Shown: positions 1 through 7,962 of the stretch, piece after piece
Position numbering within the stretch: position 1 is the first letter of the stretch
How the letters are laid out: every line of letters begins with the position of its first letter
NCBI GenBank assembly: GCA_903847405.1
Contig: CAINDP010000043.1
Coordinates: 1 to 36,610, forward strand
DNA length: 36,610 bases
Reading direction: 5' to 3'
From: an uncultured Myxococcales bacterium
Lineage (GTDB): Bacteria; Myxococcota_A; UBA9042; DTJE01
Made by a program: the position numbers and the translations under genes
Notes under the pieces: generated by a model
The model's database searches: none
The model's input: only the letters and a program-made list of their open reading frames with translations
Told to the model about the DNA's origin: nothing

Positions 1-912
1 CACCGCCAGCACCTCCTCCCCGAAGCCCTGGCTGCACACGCCGACCCGCAGGCCGTGGGCATGCAGCCACGCCGCCAGCGAACCGGCCCGCGCCTCGCTG
101 AGGTTCTGGTTGTAGGCCTTGTCGCCCACGGTGTCGGTGTAGCCGCCCACGTACAGGCGCAGTTTCACCTGCTTGCCCAGCTTGTCCAGGGCCTCGTGGA
201 TCGCGGCCAGTGCCTTCTCCAGCTTGGGCTCCTCGGCAGGCGTCAGGTCCGACTTGTTGAACGCGAAGTTCACCTCATCGTGGGGGACCTCCAGCACGAC
301 GGGCGTGAATTCCACGGCCTTCACGAAGTCGTTTTCGTCGTAGGCGGCGATTTCGACCTTTACCACCGGGGCGGCCGGCGGCGGGAAGTCCAGCGACGTC
401 GGGCGGCCCGAGGGCAGGTCCATCCGCATCGACCGGTTGAACAGCGTCGCGCCGTCCTCGCCGGTCAGGCGCAGTTCCAGGCGCTGGACCTTGCCGGTCG
501 CCGCCATCCCGATGTGGCCCGCCGCCAGGTCCACGTCCTCGCCCTTGACCGACAGGTCGAACACCTGGGCGACCGCAGACGACCAGGCCATTTCGGTCGG
601 CTGCCGCTGGCCCGCATGGTGGACGACGGCCTTGTAGTAGGCCCGGCCCGGTTCCTGCGCCACGGACAGGCTGCGGGTTTCGCCGGCCTTCATCGTGCCG
701 ATCTTGAACGCCGTGGTGGCGCCGTCGATGCGCTCGATGGTCGCGTTCACGCCCGTCAGGGCCTTCGTCGCGATCACCGTGATGCCGGGCATGTCCGTGC
801 CGCCGGTCGCCCGGTAGCGCACGGAAACCTCGATGCCGGCGTCATCGGCCGCGGTGGCCGGCAGCGCCATCGCCAGCAGGAACGGCACCAGCATCAGCGC
901 GGTCGTTCGCAT
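1..912 (-). CDS. OmpA-family envelope protein, 3' end cut by window edge
   Basis: The frame is open from an ATG at 912 to the window edge (304 codons, no stop), so the C-terminus is missing. GGAGGG lies 4 bases before the ATG. The first 22 residues form a Sec signal peptide (MRTTALMLVPFLLAMALPATAA, then Asp-Asp at the mature end, broken here only for reading). A beta-rich, uncharacterised region of about 180 residues follows. From about residue 213 the sequence matches the OmpA/MotB peptidoglycan-binding fold: VNFAFNKSDL, then a helix, GGYTDTVGD and NLSEARAGSLAAWL. The Asp of GYTD and the Arg of LSEARA are the usual diaminopimelate-contacting positions. Known OmpA-like domains anchor the envelope to peptidoglycan, so a periplasmic or outer-membrane role is likely. 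The N-terminal part could instead resemble a VWA- or CarboxypepD-type domain; I cannot decide. Confidence 0.85.
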   Translation of the reverse strand, partial: MRTTALMLVPFLLAMALPATAADDAGIEVSVRYRATGGTDMPGITVIATKALTGVNATIERIDGATTAFKIGTMKAGETRSLSVAQEPGRAYYKAVVHHAGQRQPTEMAWSSAVAQVFDLSVKGEDVDLAAGHIGMAATGKVQRLELRLTGEDGATLFNRSMRMDLPSGRPTSLDFPPPAAPVVKVEIAAYDENDFVKAVEFTPVVLEVPHDEVNFAFNKSDLTPAEEPKLEKALAAIHEALDKLGKQVKLRLYVGGYTDTVGDKAYNQNLSEARAGSLAAWLHAHGLRVGVCSQGFGEEVLAV

Positions 913-980
913 GGTTCCCTCCGTCGGCGCCACGGTATCGCCGCGGACCCGGGGGCGTCAAGGGCGGCGGTGGGGTCGGG

Positions 981-2855
981 TCAGGTGCGGGGCGCGAGGT
1001 CGCTGTCCCGGTGCAGTTGGCGTTCGTCGAAGCGGAACTCCCACAGGTGGGCGTCGGCCGTCGAGGGCTGGATCGTCGGCAGGTCGGCGTCGAACACGTC
1101 CCGGTAGAAATCCAGCAGCCGGGACAGGCGCCCCTGGGTCCGCAGCAACCGCCAGGCCACCGAAAAGCCGCGCACATCGCCGGGGGCGACGGGGATTTCG
1201 ATGACGCGGATCACGTCGCAGATCAGTACGATGGCCGGACCCGCGGCCTCCTCGGGGGTGTCGAACAGCAGGGTGATGCCCTGGCCGGCGGCGGGCAGCC
1301 ACTGGGAGTGGACGAAGGCGCCGGCCTCGCTGATGTCGGCCACCAGGGCCCGGTGCCGGTGGCCGTCGGCCAGGCAGACCACGGCGTGCAGCCGGGGCGT
1401 CCGGGGGCGCGTGCGTCGCTCGGGGCCCCGGGACGCGGTCTTCGGGCGGTGCGGCAGCACGCGCCGGGGCGGAATGGGAGCCTCGACGGGTGGCGGCGGA
1501 GGCGGCGGCGGTTCCGGGGGCGCCTGCGGCGGCGGCGGTTCCGGGGGCGTCTGCGGCGGCGGCTCCAGGGGCGGTTCCTGAGGCTCCGGGGGCGGCTCCG
1601 GCAGGGGCGGCGCGGGTTCGAAGGGCTCCGCGGGCGGCAGCACCAGCGTCCCGAAGAAGGCGGTCGCCGCCTGTACGGGCTGCGGTTCCTGGACCGGCGG
1701 CAGGGGTTCCGGGTCCACCAGCGTCCCGAAGTACGCGGTGGCGTGGACCACGGGCTGAGGCTCCGCCACGTCATCCTCGCCCACGAACGGCGCAGGAACA
1801 CCGGACTCGGTCGGGATGTCCGCCTCGAACGGGAACTCCGCGTCGTCGTCCGGTTCCGCAGCCACGGGGGCGACGACGGGCTCCGGCTCCGGCACCGCTT
1901 CCGCCGCCGCGTCGCCGCGCCACGGGACCGGGTGCGGCCGGGGGCCGGTGGTCGCGTTGCGGACCGCGCGGTTCAGTTCCTCCCGGAAGGTTTCCACGTC
2001 GAAGGGCCGGTCCGCGGGCGTCGGGGACATCGCCCGGACCAGGAACGCGTCCAGATCGGGCACCGTTTCGGCGTCCGGGTTCACGTCCCGCAGCGACGGC
2101 AGCCGCCCCTCGTCCTTCCGGATCGCCATTTCCACCGGCGACGGTTCGTCCAGGGGCGGTTGTCCCGCGATCAGCTCGAACAGCATCACCGCCACGGCGT
2201 ACAGATCGGTCCACGGGCCCACGTCCCGGCCCATCATCTGCTCGGGGCTCATGTACACGGGCGTCCCGAACGTCAGGCCGGACAGCGTGGCGCCCGCCCG
2301 CGATTCGCCGACCATCTTGGCGACCCCGAAGTCCAGGACCTTCACGAAGTCCCGGGACCCGGCGCCCTCCAGCAGGAACACGTTGTCGGGCTTCAGATCG
2401 CGGTGCAGGATGCCGACGCCGTGGGCCTCCTCCATCGAGTCCAGGACCTGGTTGATCAGGCGCGTGGAGCGAACCATGCCGAAGGGCTTGCCTTCGTCCT
2501 GCAGCACCTGGGCCAGCGTGCGCCCCTCCATCAGTTCCATGGCGATGTAGAGGATGCCGTCCTTGGTGCGGCCGAAGTCGAACACGGTGACCGTGTGGGG
2601 GCTCTTCAGGCGGCTGGCCGCCCGGGCTTCCGTCAGGAAGCGGCGCACCGCCTGGTCGTCCTGGGTCGCATCGGCGCGCAGGACCTTCACGGCCACGTCG
2701 CGGTCCATGCTGTACTGCTGGGCGCGGTAGACCGTACCCATGCCGCCCGTGCCCAGCAACGATTTCAGCAGGAATCGTTCGTCGAGGACGGTTCCCAGGA
2801 ACCTGTCGGAGGCGTCACCCGGCGTCCCTGCGCCGCCTTTTCTTGCGTGGCTCAC
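981..2855 (-). CDS. Ser/Thr protein kinase with C-terminal PilZ-like domain
   Basis: This is a 624-residue cytosolic Hanks-type kinase with no membrane segment. Kinase domain residues 23-297: glycine loop GTGGMG (35-40), Lys57 in VAVKVL, catalytic HRDLKPDN (151-158), DFG (175-177) and activation-segment end GTPVYMSPEQ (197-206). All catalytic residues are present, so it should be active. Residues 300-465 are low-complexity Pro/Glu sequence ending in long polyproline, with two copies of an ATA(Y/F)FGTLV motif at 372-380 and 397-405. Residues 485-580 resemble PilZ: clustered Arg (RTRPRTPR) and then the DxSxxG signature as DISEAG (508-512 region), followed by a beta-barrel pattern. PilZ domains usually bind c-di-GMP, so phosphorylation may be tuned by c-di-GMP; that is inference. 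The start is GTG at 2855 with a weak GGGAA upstream. Confidence 0.9.
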   Translation of the reverse strand: MSHARKGGAGTPGDASDRFLGTVLDERFLLKSLLGTGGMGTVYRAQQYSMDRDVAVKVLRADATQDDQAVRRFLTEARAASRLKSPHTVTVFDFGRTKDGILYIAMELMEGRTLAQVLQDEGKPFGMVRSTRLINQVLDSMEEAHGVGILHRDLKPDNVFLLEGAGSRDFVKVLDFGVAKMVGESRAGATLSGLTFGTPVYMSPEQMMGRDVGPWTDLYAVAVMLFELIAGQPPLDEPSPVEMAIRKDEGRLPSLRDVNPDAETVPDLDAFLVRAMSPTPADRPFDVETFREELNRAVRNATTGPRPHPVPWRGDAAAEAVPEPEPVVAPVAAEPDDDAEFPFEADIPTESGVPAPFVGEDDVAEPQPVVHATAYFGTLVDPEPLPPVQEPQPVQAATAFFGTLVLPPAEPFEPAPPLPEPPPEPQEPPLEPPPQTPPEPPPPQAPPEPPPPPPPPVEAPIPPRRVLPHRPKTASRGPERRTRPRTPRLHAVVCLADGHRHRALVADISEAGAFVHSQWLPAAGQGITLLFDTPEEAAGPAIVLICDVIRVIEIPVAPGDVRGFSVAWRLLRTQGRLSRLLDFYRDVFDADLPTIQPSTADAHLWEFRFDERQLHRDSDLAPRT

Positions 2856-2978
2856 GATTCCCGGTCCCTGTGTGTTTCGGCGGAGAGAATAGCCGGAATT
2901 GGCCGGGGATCAAGCGGCGGGCAGCCGGACACCCTGCAACGTCGGATGAAGGCTGAAGTTCGGCAGCGCGGGCCGGCG

Positions 2979-3983
2979 TCAGGCGCCCAGCCAGAGGGTG
3001 GCCACGCAGGCGGCGGTGATCGGTACGGTGGCGTTGTCGTCCACGACGTCGCTGAACAGTTCGGCGGCGGCAGCGGCCATGGCGACGGTGAGGGCCATGC
3101 CGACCAGCGCCAGCGGGCTGAGGGTCGTGGACTTCGCCAGGGCCAGGCCGACGGTCACGAGGGTCGCGGCCACGACGAAGGCCAGCGTGCCCAGAACGCT
3201 CTTGCGGCGGTACAGCTTCAGTTCGCCCCACTTGCGGCCGACGATGCTGGCCGCCGGGTCGCCGAAGGCCAGGACCAGGACGCCAATCTCGGCGGCCAGT
3301 TTCGGCGTCAGCGCGCAGATGATCAGCAGCGCCATGGTGTACCAGGACGCCGAGTTCGGCCGGCGCTTTTCCCAGGGGCGGACGACGTCCCGGAACAGGT
3401 ACCGGATCAGGAACTTGTTCACGGCCGGCCAGATGCGCCGGCTGACCTCGAACGTGACCGCGATCGACAGCAGGATTCCCAGGATCAGCACGGCCTGCCC
3501 GGGCGTCAGCAGGAATTCATAGATGGCCGCGCCGCCCAGGCCCGTCAGGACGTGGAAGGCGTTGCGCCGGTAGTTGACCGGCTTCATGCGCTCCAGCAGC
3601 GGCGCGCGGATGAACGTCGGTCCCGAAACGCCCTTCAGGCGGCGTCGCAGGTCCTCGTAGGTTTCGGACATCGCCTGGGCCTTCGCCCGCAGACGGGCGA
3701 CCGGCGCGCCGGCGGTCAGTTCGGTCGAGTAGGCCTTCAGGCAGCGGGTCGTTTCCTCGAGGGCCGGACCCAGGGCCTCGTAGCCGTCCGACAGGGCCTG
3801 GCGCGCTTCCTGCGCCCGGGCGCCCAGTTCGTCACAGGCGTCGGCGATGTGCTTGCGCCACTCGACATCCCGCAGATGGGGGCGGTGGGCCTGCATGGCG
3901 AGGGATTCGAGGTCCTTTGCGAACTGAAACAGGGCAGCCTTGAGGGTCGGGTCCATGGCGACCGTCGCGTCCATCCGTCCCAT
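2979..3983 (-). CDS. CTP-dependent lipid kinase (dolichol/phytol/diacylglycerol kinase family)
   Basis: A 334-residue integral membrane protein. The C-terminal 200 residues hold several membrane helices and the family signature: GDPAASIVGRKWG (241-253), KS at 261-262 followed by GTLAF, and a final ExxSDVVDDNATVPI block (308-321). These motifs are typical of the SEC59/VTE5/DGK1 superfamily, which phosphorylates polyprenols, phytol or diacylglycerol using CTP. The actual lipid cannot be read from the sequence. Residues 1-130 are a charged helical extension not usual in the family; it looks cytosolic. The start chosen is ATG 3983 because GGGAGG lies 8 bases upstream; ATG 3974 is an alternative. 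The leader is one of two copies of an 81-bp repeat (3989-4069). The gene sits upstream of the kinase-PilZ gene on the same strand with a 123-bp gap. Confidence 0.85.
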   Translation of the reverse strand: MGRMDATVAMDPTLKAALFQFAKDLESLAMQAHRPHLRDVEWRKHIADACDELGARAQEARQALSDGYEALGPALEETTRCLKAYSTELTAGAPVARLRAKAQAMSETYEDLRRRLKGVSGPTFIRAPLLERMKPVNYRRNAFHVLTGLGGAAIYEFLLTPGQAVLILGILLSIAVTFEVSRRIWPAVNKFLIRYLFRDVVRPWEKRRPNSASWYTMALLIICALTPKLAAEIGVLVLAFGDPAASIVGRKWGELKLYRRKSVLGTLAFVVAATLVTVGLALAKSTTLSPLALVGMALTVAMAAAAAELFSDVVDDNATVPITAACVATLWLGA

Positions 3984-3988
3984 CCATT

Positions 3989-4069
3989 GTACCTCCCGAG
4001 CGCGCAGGCGCAGGCGATGGGTTTCCGCAGGAAACTCGCGCCGCAGCCGAAGCCGACTCGGGACGCTCC
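3989..4069 (-). repeat. 81-bp leader repeat, copy 1 (upstream of lipid kinase)
   Basis: On the minus strand this segment matches 15091-15171 of the plus strand at 76 of 81 positions. It starts immediately after the T-run of the terminator at 4070-4096 and ends with the Shine-Dalgarno GGGAGG of the lipid kinase gene. Its ends carry a perfect 7-bp complement: TCCCGAG (4063-4057) and CTCGGGA (4000-3994), the second overlapping the Shine-Dalgarno. Inside are GTTTCC-TGC-GGAAAC and an AGTCG-GCTT-CGGCT hairpin. It may be a structured 5' leader, a promoter-bearing module or a small interspersed repeat. Confidence 0.85.
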
Positions 4070-4096
4070 AAAAAAAATCGCCCTCCCGTCGGGAGG
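4070..4096 (-). terminator. Rho-independent terminator of TSP3 lipoprotein gene
   Basis: Read on the minus strand, a perfect 6-bp stem CCTCCC-GAC-GGGAGG (4096-4082) is followed by GCGA and eight T (4077-4070). It lies about 115 bases after the stop of the lipoprotein gene ending at 4213, and directly before the repeat that leads the lipid kinase gene. It should separate the two transcripts. Confidence 0.75.
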
Positions 4097-4212
4097 CCGG
4101 CAAGGGATTCCGTCCGGCGAAAAACAGGTCGTCGGCGGCGTGGATTGAACCACGTCGGACGCGTGCTGGCAAGGCGGGATCGACCTTCACGAAGGACCCG
4201 TGAGGCCGGTCG

Positions 4213-5343
4213 TCACTTGCCGCGAGTCGACACCGCGGCGCCCCACCACGCCTGCCCGTTCGCGGCCGTGACGGCCGTGGTCACCTTCTTCATCGCCAGA
4301 TCGTAGGCCAGGATCTGGCCGGACGCATCGAACGCGTAGATCACGCCCCCGACGCCCGCCAGGCCGTACACGCTGTCGGCGTTCAGCGCCGGGCTCAGCA
4401 CGCTCTTGACGTTGCCGTTCGACGGGTTCACCTCGACCAGGATCGTGCCACTCGTGTCGCCGGGATCCAGCACCGCGGCCCAGGTGCCCTTCTGCTCGAT
4501 GCAGAAGGCGTCGCCGGCCGACGAGTAGCCGTTGTAGGACCCCAGCGTCTTGAACGTGGCGGAGGTGCCCGTGACCGTCACCTGCACCCAGTTGCCCGCG
4601 TTGGAAATGGCGACCAGGGTTTCCTGGGCAGGGTCGATCTTGCCCCGTTCGATGACGGTCAGGCCGTTGAACTGCTGGGAAAGGACGCCCAGGGACCGGG
4701 TCTTGCCGGACGTGGCCGAAACCCGGTACAGGTGGTCGAATGAAATGCCGTACATCAGCCCGTCGCGGTCGATGGCGAGGTCGGTCATGTCCTGGTCGGC
4801 GATGCCCGAGGGCCAGGTGAAGTCGGCGACCTTCTGGGGCTTCGCGTCACCGACGTTCCAGGTGTACAGGGCACCGGCCGTGTGGGCGTAGATCAGGTTC
4901 ATCACGGTCACCCTGCCGGGCCAGTTCTTGTCCAGCGGGGCTTCGTCGGCATAGTCCGGGACGCCGTCGCTGTCGGTGTCGTCCGGGTCGCAGGCGTCGC
5001 CGTAGAGGTCGTCGTCCTTGTTCTCCTGCAGGGGGTTGGACACTCTGGGGCAGTTGTCCTCGCCGTCCTGCACGCCGTCCTTGTCGAAGTCCGGGGGCGC
5101 ATCCGGGACGTCGGGACCCGCCTCGCCCAGGTCGGCGTCGTCGGACGGCGTGTCGGGCAGAAGGTCGGGCGGCTGCGATTCGTCCGCTTCGCCGTCACTG
5201 GAATACGACAGGTCCAGCAGGTCCGGGCGGACATCCCGACTGTCGTCCCCGACGTCGTCGCCGCCCGTCGCGCCGCCGCAGGCGATCCCCAGGAACAGCG
5301 TCAGGATGGAAAGGGCCAGGGCAACCGGGAAGGCTCGCGGCAT
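4213..5343 (-). CDS. Secreted lipoprotein with thrombospondin type 3 repeat and propeller-like domain
   Basis: A 376-residue predicted lipoprotein. The signal peptide ends in lipobox LGIAC with Cys22. Residues 23-85 are an Asp/Pro-rich linker. Residues 86-131 form a TSP3-type calcium-binding repeat (DKDGVQDGEDNCP, then GDACDPDDTDSDGVPD), in which alternating Asp and a Cys pair chelate calcium. The remaining 240 residues contain recurrent strands such as MTDLAIDRDGLMYGI and VYGLAGVGGVIYAFD, which suggest a beta-propeller; no active site is recognisable. It is probably exported to the cell surface. The start is ATG 5343. A terminator follows at 4070-4096, so it looks monocistronic. Function unknown. 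Confidence 0.85.
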   Translation of the reverse strand: MPRAFPVALALSILTLFLGIACGGATGGDDVGDDSRDVRPDLLDLSYSSDGEADESQPPDLLPDTPSDDADLGEAGPDVPDAPPDFDKDGVQDGEDNCPRVSNPLQENKDDDLYGDACDPDDTDSDGVPDYADEAPLDKNWPGRVTVMNLIYAHTAGALYTWNVGDAKPQKVADFTWPSGIADQDMTDLAIDRDGLMYGISFDHLYRVSATSGKTRSLGVLSQQFNGLTVIERGKIDPAQETLVAISNAGNWVQVTVTGTSATFKTLGSYNGYSSAGDAFCIEQKGTWAAVLDPGDTSGTILVEVNPSNGNVKSVLSPALNADSVYGLAGVGGVIYAFDASGQILAYDLAMKKVTTAVTAANGQAWWGAAVSTRGK

Positions 5344-5412
5344 CGTCGTCTCCGGGGTCCGGGTCGCGGGAATTGTAGCCGGACCTGCGGCGACCTGCCA
5401 TGGGCCTCCCGT

Positions 5413-5420
5413 GCTAGACT
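5413..5420 (+). promoter_or_regulatory. Possible extended -10 promoter for Pmp3-type gene
   Basis: TGC followed by TAGACT (5415-5420) resembles an extended -10 element, about 30 bases before the GTG at 5449. No convincing -35 is seen, so this is weak. Confidence 0.3.
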
Positions 5421-5448
5421 TCGGACCAGGGATTTGTCGGAGGCCGAC

Positions 5449-5604
5449 GTGGGTTGCGGACGAACGTTGCTGTGCATCCTGCTTCCGCCGCTGGCGGTGA
5501 TGGACAAGGGGTGCGGCTCGGTGGTGCTGGTGACGCTGCTGACCCTGGCCGGTTGGGTGCCCGGGGTCATCGGCGCGCTGGTGATCAACAACCGGGGGAA
5601 GTGA
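5449..5604 (+). CDS. Pmp3/YqaE-family small membrane protein
   Basis: A 51-residue hydrophobic protein. It begins with GTG at 5449, preceded by GGAGG 5 bases upstream. Two membrane segments flank a short loop: TLLCILLPPLAVMDKGCG and then LLTLAGWVPGVIGALVI. The LPPLAV, KGCG and GWxPGxIxAL elements are the family signature (Pmp3/UPF0057). Homologues are stress-induced proteolipids that influence membrane potential; the bacterial role is poorly known. It is divergent from the TSP3 lipoprotein gene with a 105-bp gap. The family match is clear although the protein is short. Confidence 0.85.
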   Translation: MGCGRTLLCILLPPLAVMDKGCGSVVLVTLLTLAGWVPGVIGALVINNRGK

Positions 5605-5637
5605 TGCCCCGTGGGGGCGGGCGTTGGATCGTCCGGG

Positions 5638-6093
5638 TCAGTCCTTCGCCTTCTTCCAGTACTGCGTGCGGCCCAGCAGGGAAATCCCGATGTACCCGCG
5701 GACCTTCAGGCGCCGGCCGTCATCGATGACCTGGATCCAGCACTTGTAGGACTTGCCGTTTTCCGGGTCGAGGATCTTGCCGCCCGACCACTCGTCGCCG
5801 TCCTTCTTCAGGCCCCACAGGATTTCCAGGCCGATCACCGGCTGGTCCTTCTTTTCGTCCGGGCACTTGTCGCACTTCGGGGCCGGATCCTCGCCGGGAT
5901 CGAGGATCAGTTTCTCGATGTGGCCGTAGAGCTTGCCGTCCCGTTCGGTGACGGTGACGATCGACCGGTCCTTGCCGGTGTTGTCGTCCGTGGTGACCCA
6001 GCGGCCGACCGGGGTCAGTTCCTGGGCGCCGGCGACGGGGGCCAGGACCAGCACGGCCGCGACGGCGGCCAACAGCGAAAGCGCGCGGGTCAT
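5638..6093 (-). CDS. DUF2147 family secreted protein
   Basis: A 151-residue protein with a Sec signal peptide (cleavage after VAGA, mature start QELTPVG). The mature part carries the DUF2147 pattern: GRWVTTDD near the start, DGKLYGHIEKL, a CDKC pair, GLEILWGLK, WSGGKILDPENGKSYKC and finally VRGYIGISLLGRTQYW. The fold is a small beta-barrel whose biochemical role is unknown; it is expected in the periplasm. The start is ATG 6093 with GGAGG 6 bases upstream. It is divergent from the CoA-transferase gene. Its 3' end converges on the Pmp3-type gene with a 33-bp gap. Confidence 0.88.
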   Translation of the reverse strand: MTRALSLLAAVAAVLVLAPVAGAQELTPVGRWVTTDDNTGKDRSIVTVTERDGKLYGHIEKLILDPGEDPAPKCDKCPDEKKDQPVIGLEILWGLKKDGDEWSGGKILDPENGKSYKCWIQVIDDGRRLKVRGYIGISLLGRTQYWKKAKD

Positions 6094-6230
6094 CGGCAAC
6101 CTCCAGAGGATTCGATGGATGCGAGGATAACGCAGGGGGGGGTGCGGGGGCAATCGCGTGCGTCGTTCACCCCAAGTGGCATCCCGACCGGTTCGTGCGA
6201 GAATCACCCTCGACCGCGTCAGGAGGCACC

Positions 6231-7928
6231 ATGACCGTCTGGACCCGGGCCCGGCTGCTGGCACACTTCGCGAAGTGGCGTCTGACCTGGTCGCGCCACG
6301 ACCTGGACCATCGTCCCCCGGGACTCAAGAACCCGAAGTTCCTGTCCGCCCGGCACGCTGTGGCCCTGATGTCCGATGATGCCGTCTGCTTCAGCAGCGG
6401 CATGGCGGGAAACGGCCGGTGCTCGATCTTCTTCTGGGCGATCCGGGATCGCTTCCAGCGGACCGGGCATCCGAAGAACCTGACGTGGATCACGGTCGGG
6501 GCCCAGGGCGGCCGGGGAAAGGTGCCGGGCACGCTGGAGGAAATCTGCCTGCCGGGCCTGCTGAAGCGGCACATCGGCGGGCATCTGGAAACCAAGAAGG
6601 CCCTGCTGCGCCTGACCGACGCGGGGCATTGCCAGTTGCACACGATGCCCCAGGGCCAGCAGGCGTTCCTGCTGGAGGCCCAGGCGCGGGGGGAGGATTC
6701 GGTCGTCAGCACGACGGCGGTGGGCACCTTCCTGGATCCGCGGTGCGGGCCGGGGTCCATCGTCTGCGGTTCGGACACGGAGTCCTTCATCACGCCCGAG
6801 GGCGACGCGCTGCGCTTCCGCCTGCCGCGGATCCAGTGGGCCTTTTTCGTGGCGTCGTATGCCGACCAGGACGGCAACCTGTACGTGGACGGCGCCTCCA
6901 CGCTGACCGAAATCCGGGCGTCGATCCGCGCGGCACGGGCGAACGGCGGCAAGGTGATGGCCACGGTCTGCAAGGTGATCCCGTCGAATCCCGAACGCAT
7001 CTACGTGCCCGCGGCGGACGTGGATGCCATCGTCGTGAACCCGTTCAACGAGCAGACCGGTTCCGTGCCCATGCGGTCCTACTGGCCCATGTTCACGCTG
7101 CAGTCGGACATGCCCGCAGTGGAGGCCATCGCTCGGCTGAAGTTCATGAACCACACGGCGCGGATCACGCCGACCCGGGGGCCGGTCGAGGACGCGCTGG
7201 CCCGCCTGGGGGCCACGGTATTCACGTCGGCGTCGCATCCGGGGGCGCTGGTCAACATCGGCGTGGGCATGCCCGAGGAGGTCTGCCGCATCGTCTCCGA
7301 GGCCGGCCTGACCGACGACGTGACGTTCATGAGCGAAACGGGCGTTCTGGGCGGCCTGCCCGCGCCCGGCGTGTTCTTCGGCGCGGCCGTGTGCCCGACG
7401 AAGATGGTCACCAGCGGCGAGGTGTTCCACCTGGCCTACGAGTCCCTGGACACGACGATCCTGGGCGTGCTGCAGGTGGATTCCGACGGCAACGTCAACG
7501 TGTCCAAGCGGGGCCCCCGGGCCCTGGACTACGTGGGCCCCGGCGGCCTGCCGGACCTGACGGCGTCGGCGCGCAACATCCTGTTCGTCGGGTCGTGGCA
7601 GGCCGGGGGCCGGATGGCCGTGCGGGACGGCGCGATGGCGATCGTGGAACGGGGCGTGCCCAAGTTCATCGCGCGCGTGGACGAGGTGACCTTCAACGGG
7701 CGGATGGCGCTGGCCGCGGGCAAGAACGTGTTCTACGTCACGAACGTGGGCGTGTTCCGCCTGACGGAACGCGGCATGGAACTGGTGCGCGTGATGCCCG
7801 GCATCGACATCCGGCGCGACGTCCTCGAGGGCTGCCCCATGCGCGTGGTCCCGCCGGACCGGGACCCGCCCGTGGTGGACGCGTCGGTGCTGACGGGCCT
7901 GGGCTTCCGCCTGGCGTGGAACGGCTGA
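6231..7928 (+). CDS. Family I CoA-transferase (acetate/propionate CoA-transferase type)
   Basis: A 565-residue protein covering both halves (alpha and beta) of a family I CoA-transferase in one chain, as in YdiF and propionate CoA-transferase. The catalytic Glu is seen in SETGVLGG (Glu369), equivalent to the ESGPIGG-type motif of the family; it forms the glutamyl-CoA intermediate. TVGAQGGRGKVPG (N-terminal half) and GVGMPEEVCRIVSEAG (before the Glu) fit the two domains. It would move CoA between short- or medium-chain acids; the substrates are not determinable. The start is ATG 6231 with AGGAGG 4 bases upstream. It could feed acyl-CoA to the ACP-dependent operon 900 bp downstream, but a minus-strand gene lies between, so the link is only proximity. 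Confidence 0.87.
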   Translation: MTVWTRARLLAHFAKWRLTWSRHDLDHRPPGLKNPKFLSARHAVALMSDDAVCFSSGMAGNGRCSIFFWAIRDRFQRTGHPKNLTWITVGAQGGRGKVPGTLEEICLPGLLKRHIGGHLETKKALLRLTDAGHCQLHTMPQGQQAFLLEAQARGEDSVVSTTAVGTFLDPRCGPGSIVCGSDTESFITPEGDALRFRLPRIQWAFFVASYADQDGNLYVDGASTLTEIRASIRAARANGGKVMATVCKVIPSNPERIYVPAADVDAIVVNPFNEQTGSVPMRSYWPMFTLQSDMPAVEAIARLKFMNHTARITPTRGPVEDALARLGATVFTSASHPGALVNIGVGMPEEVCRIVSEAGLTDDVTFMSETGVLGGLPAPGVFFGAAVCPTKMVTSGEVFHLAYESLDTTILGVLQVDSDGNVNVSKRGPRALDYVGPGGLPDLTASARNILFVGSWQAGGRMAVRDGAMAIVERGVPKFIARVDEVTFNGRMALAAGKNVFYVTNVGVFRLTERGMELVRVMPGIDIRRDVLEGCPMRVVPPDRDPPVVDASVLTGLGFRLAWNG

Positions 7929-7962
7929 ACCGCCCCGGCGACCGTGGCCGAACCACCCGGCC

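Noticed and set aside
1490-1600. GGC-rich tandem tract
   Set aside because: It encodes the polyproline linker of the kinase on the minus strand, so it is coding low complexity.
1011-4148. Very long open frame opposite the kinase and lipid kinase genes
   Set aside because: It is Arg/Gly/His-rich, has no recognisable domain and mirrors well-supported genes; high G+C makes such antisense frames common. Similar frames opposite 11152-13371, 15375-17903 and 21389-24697 were rejected for the same reason.
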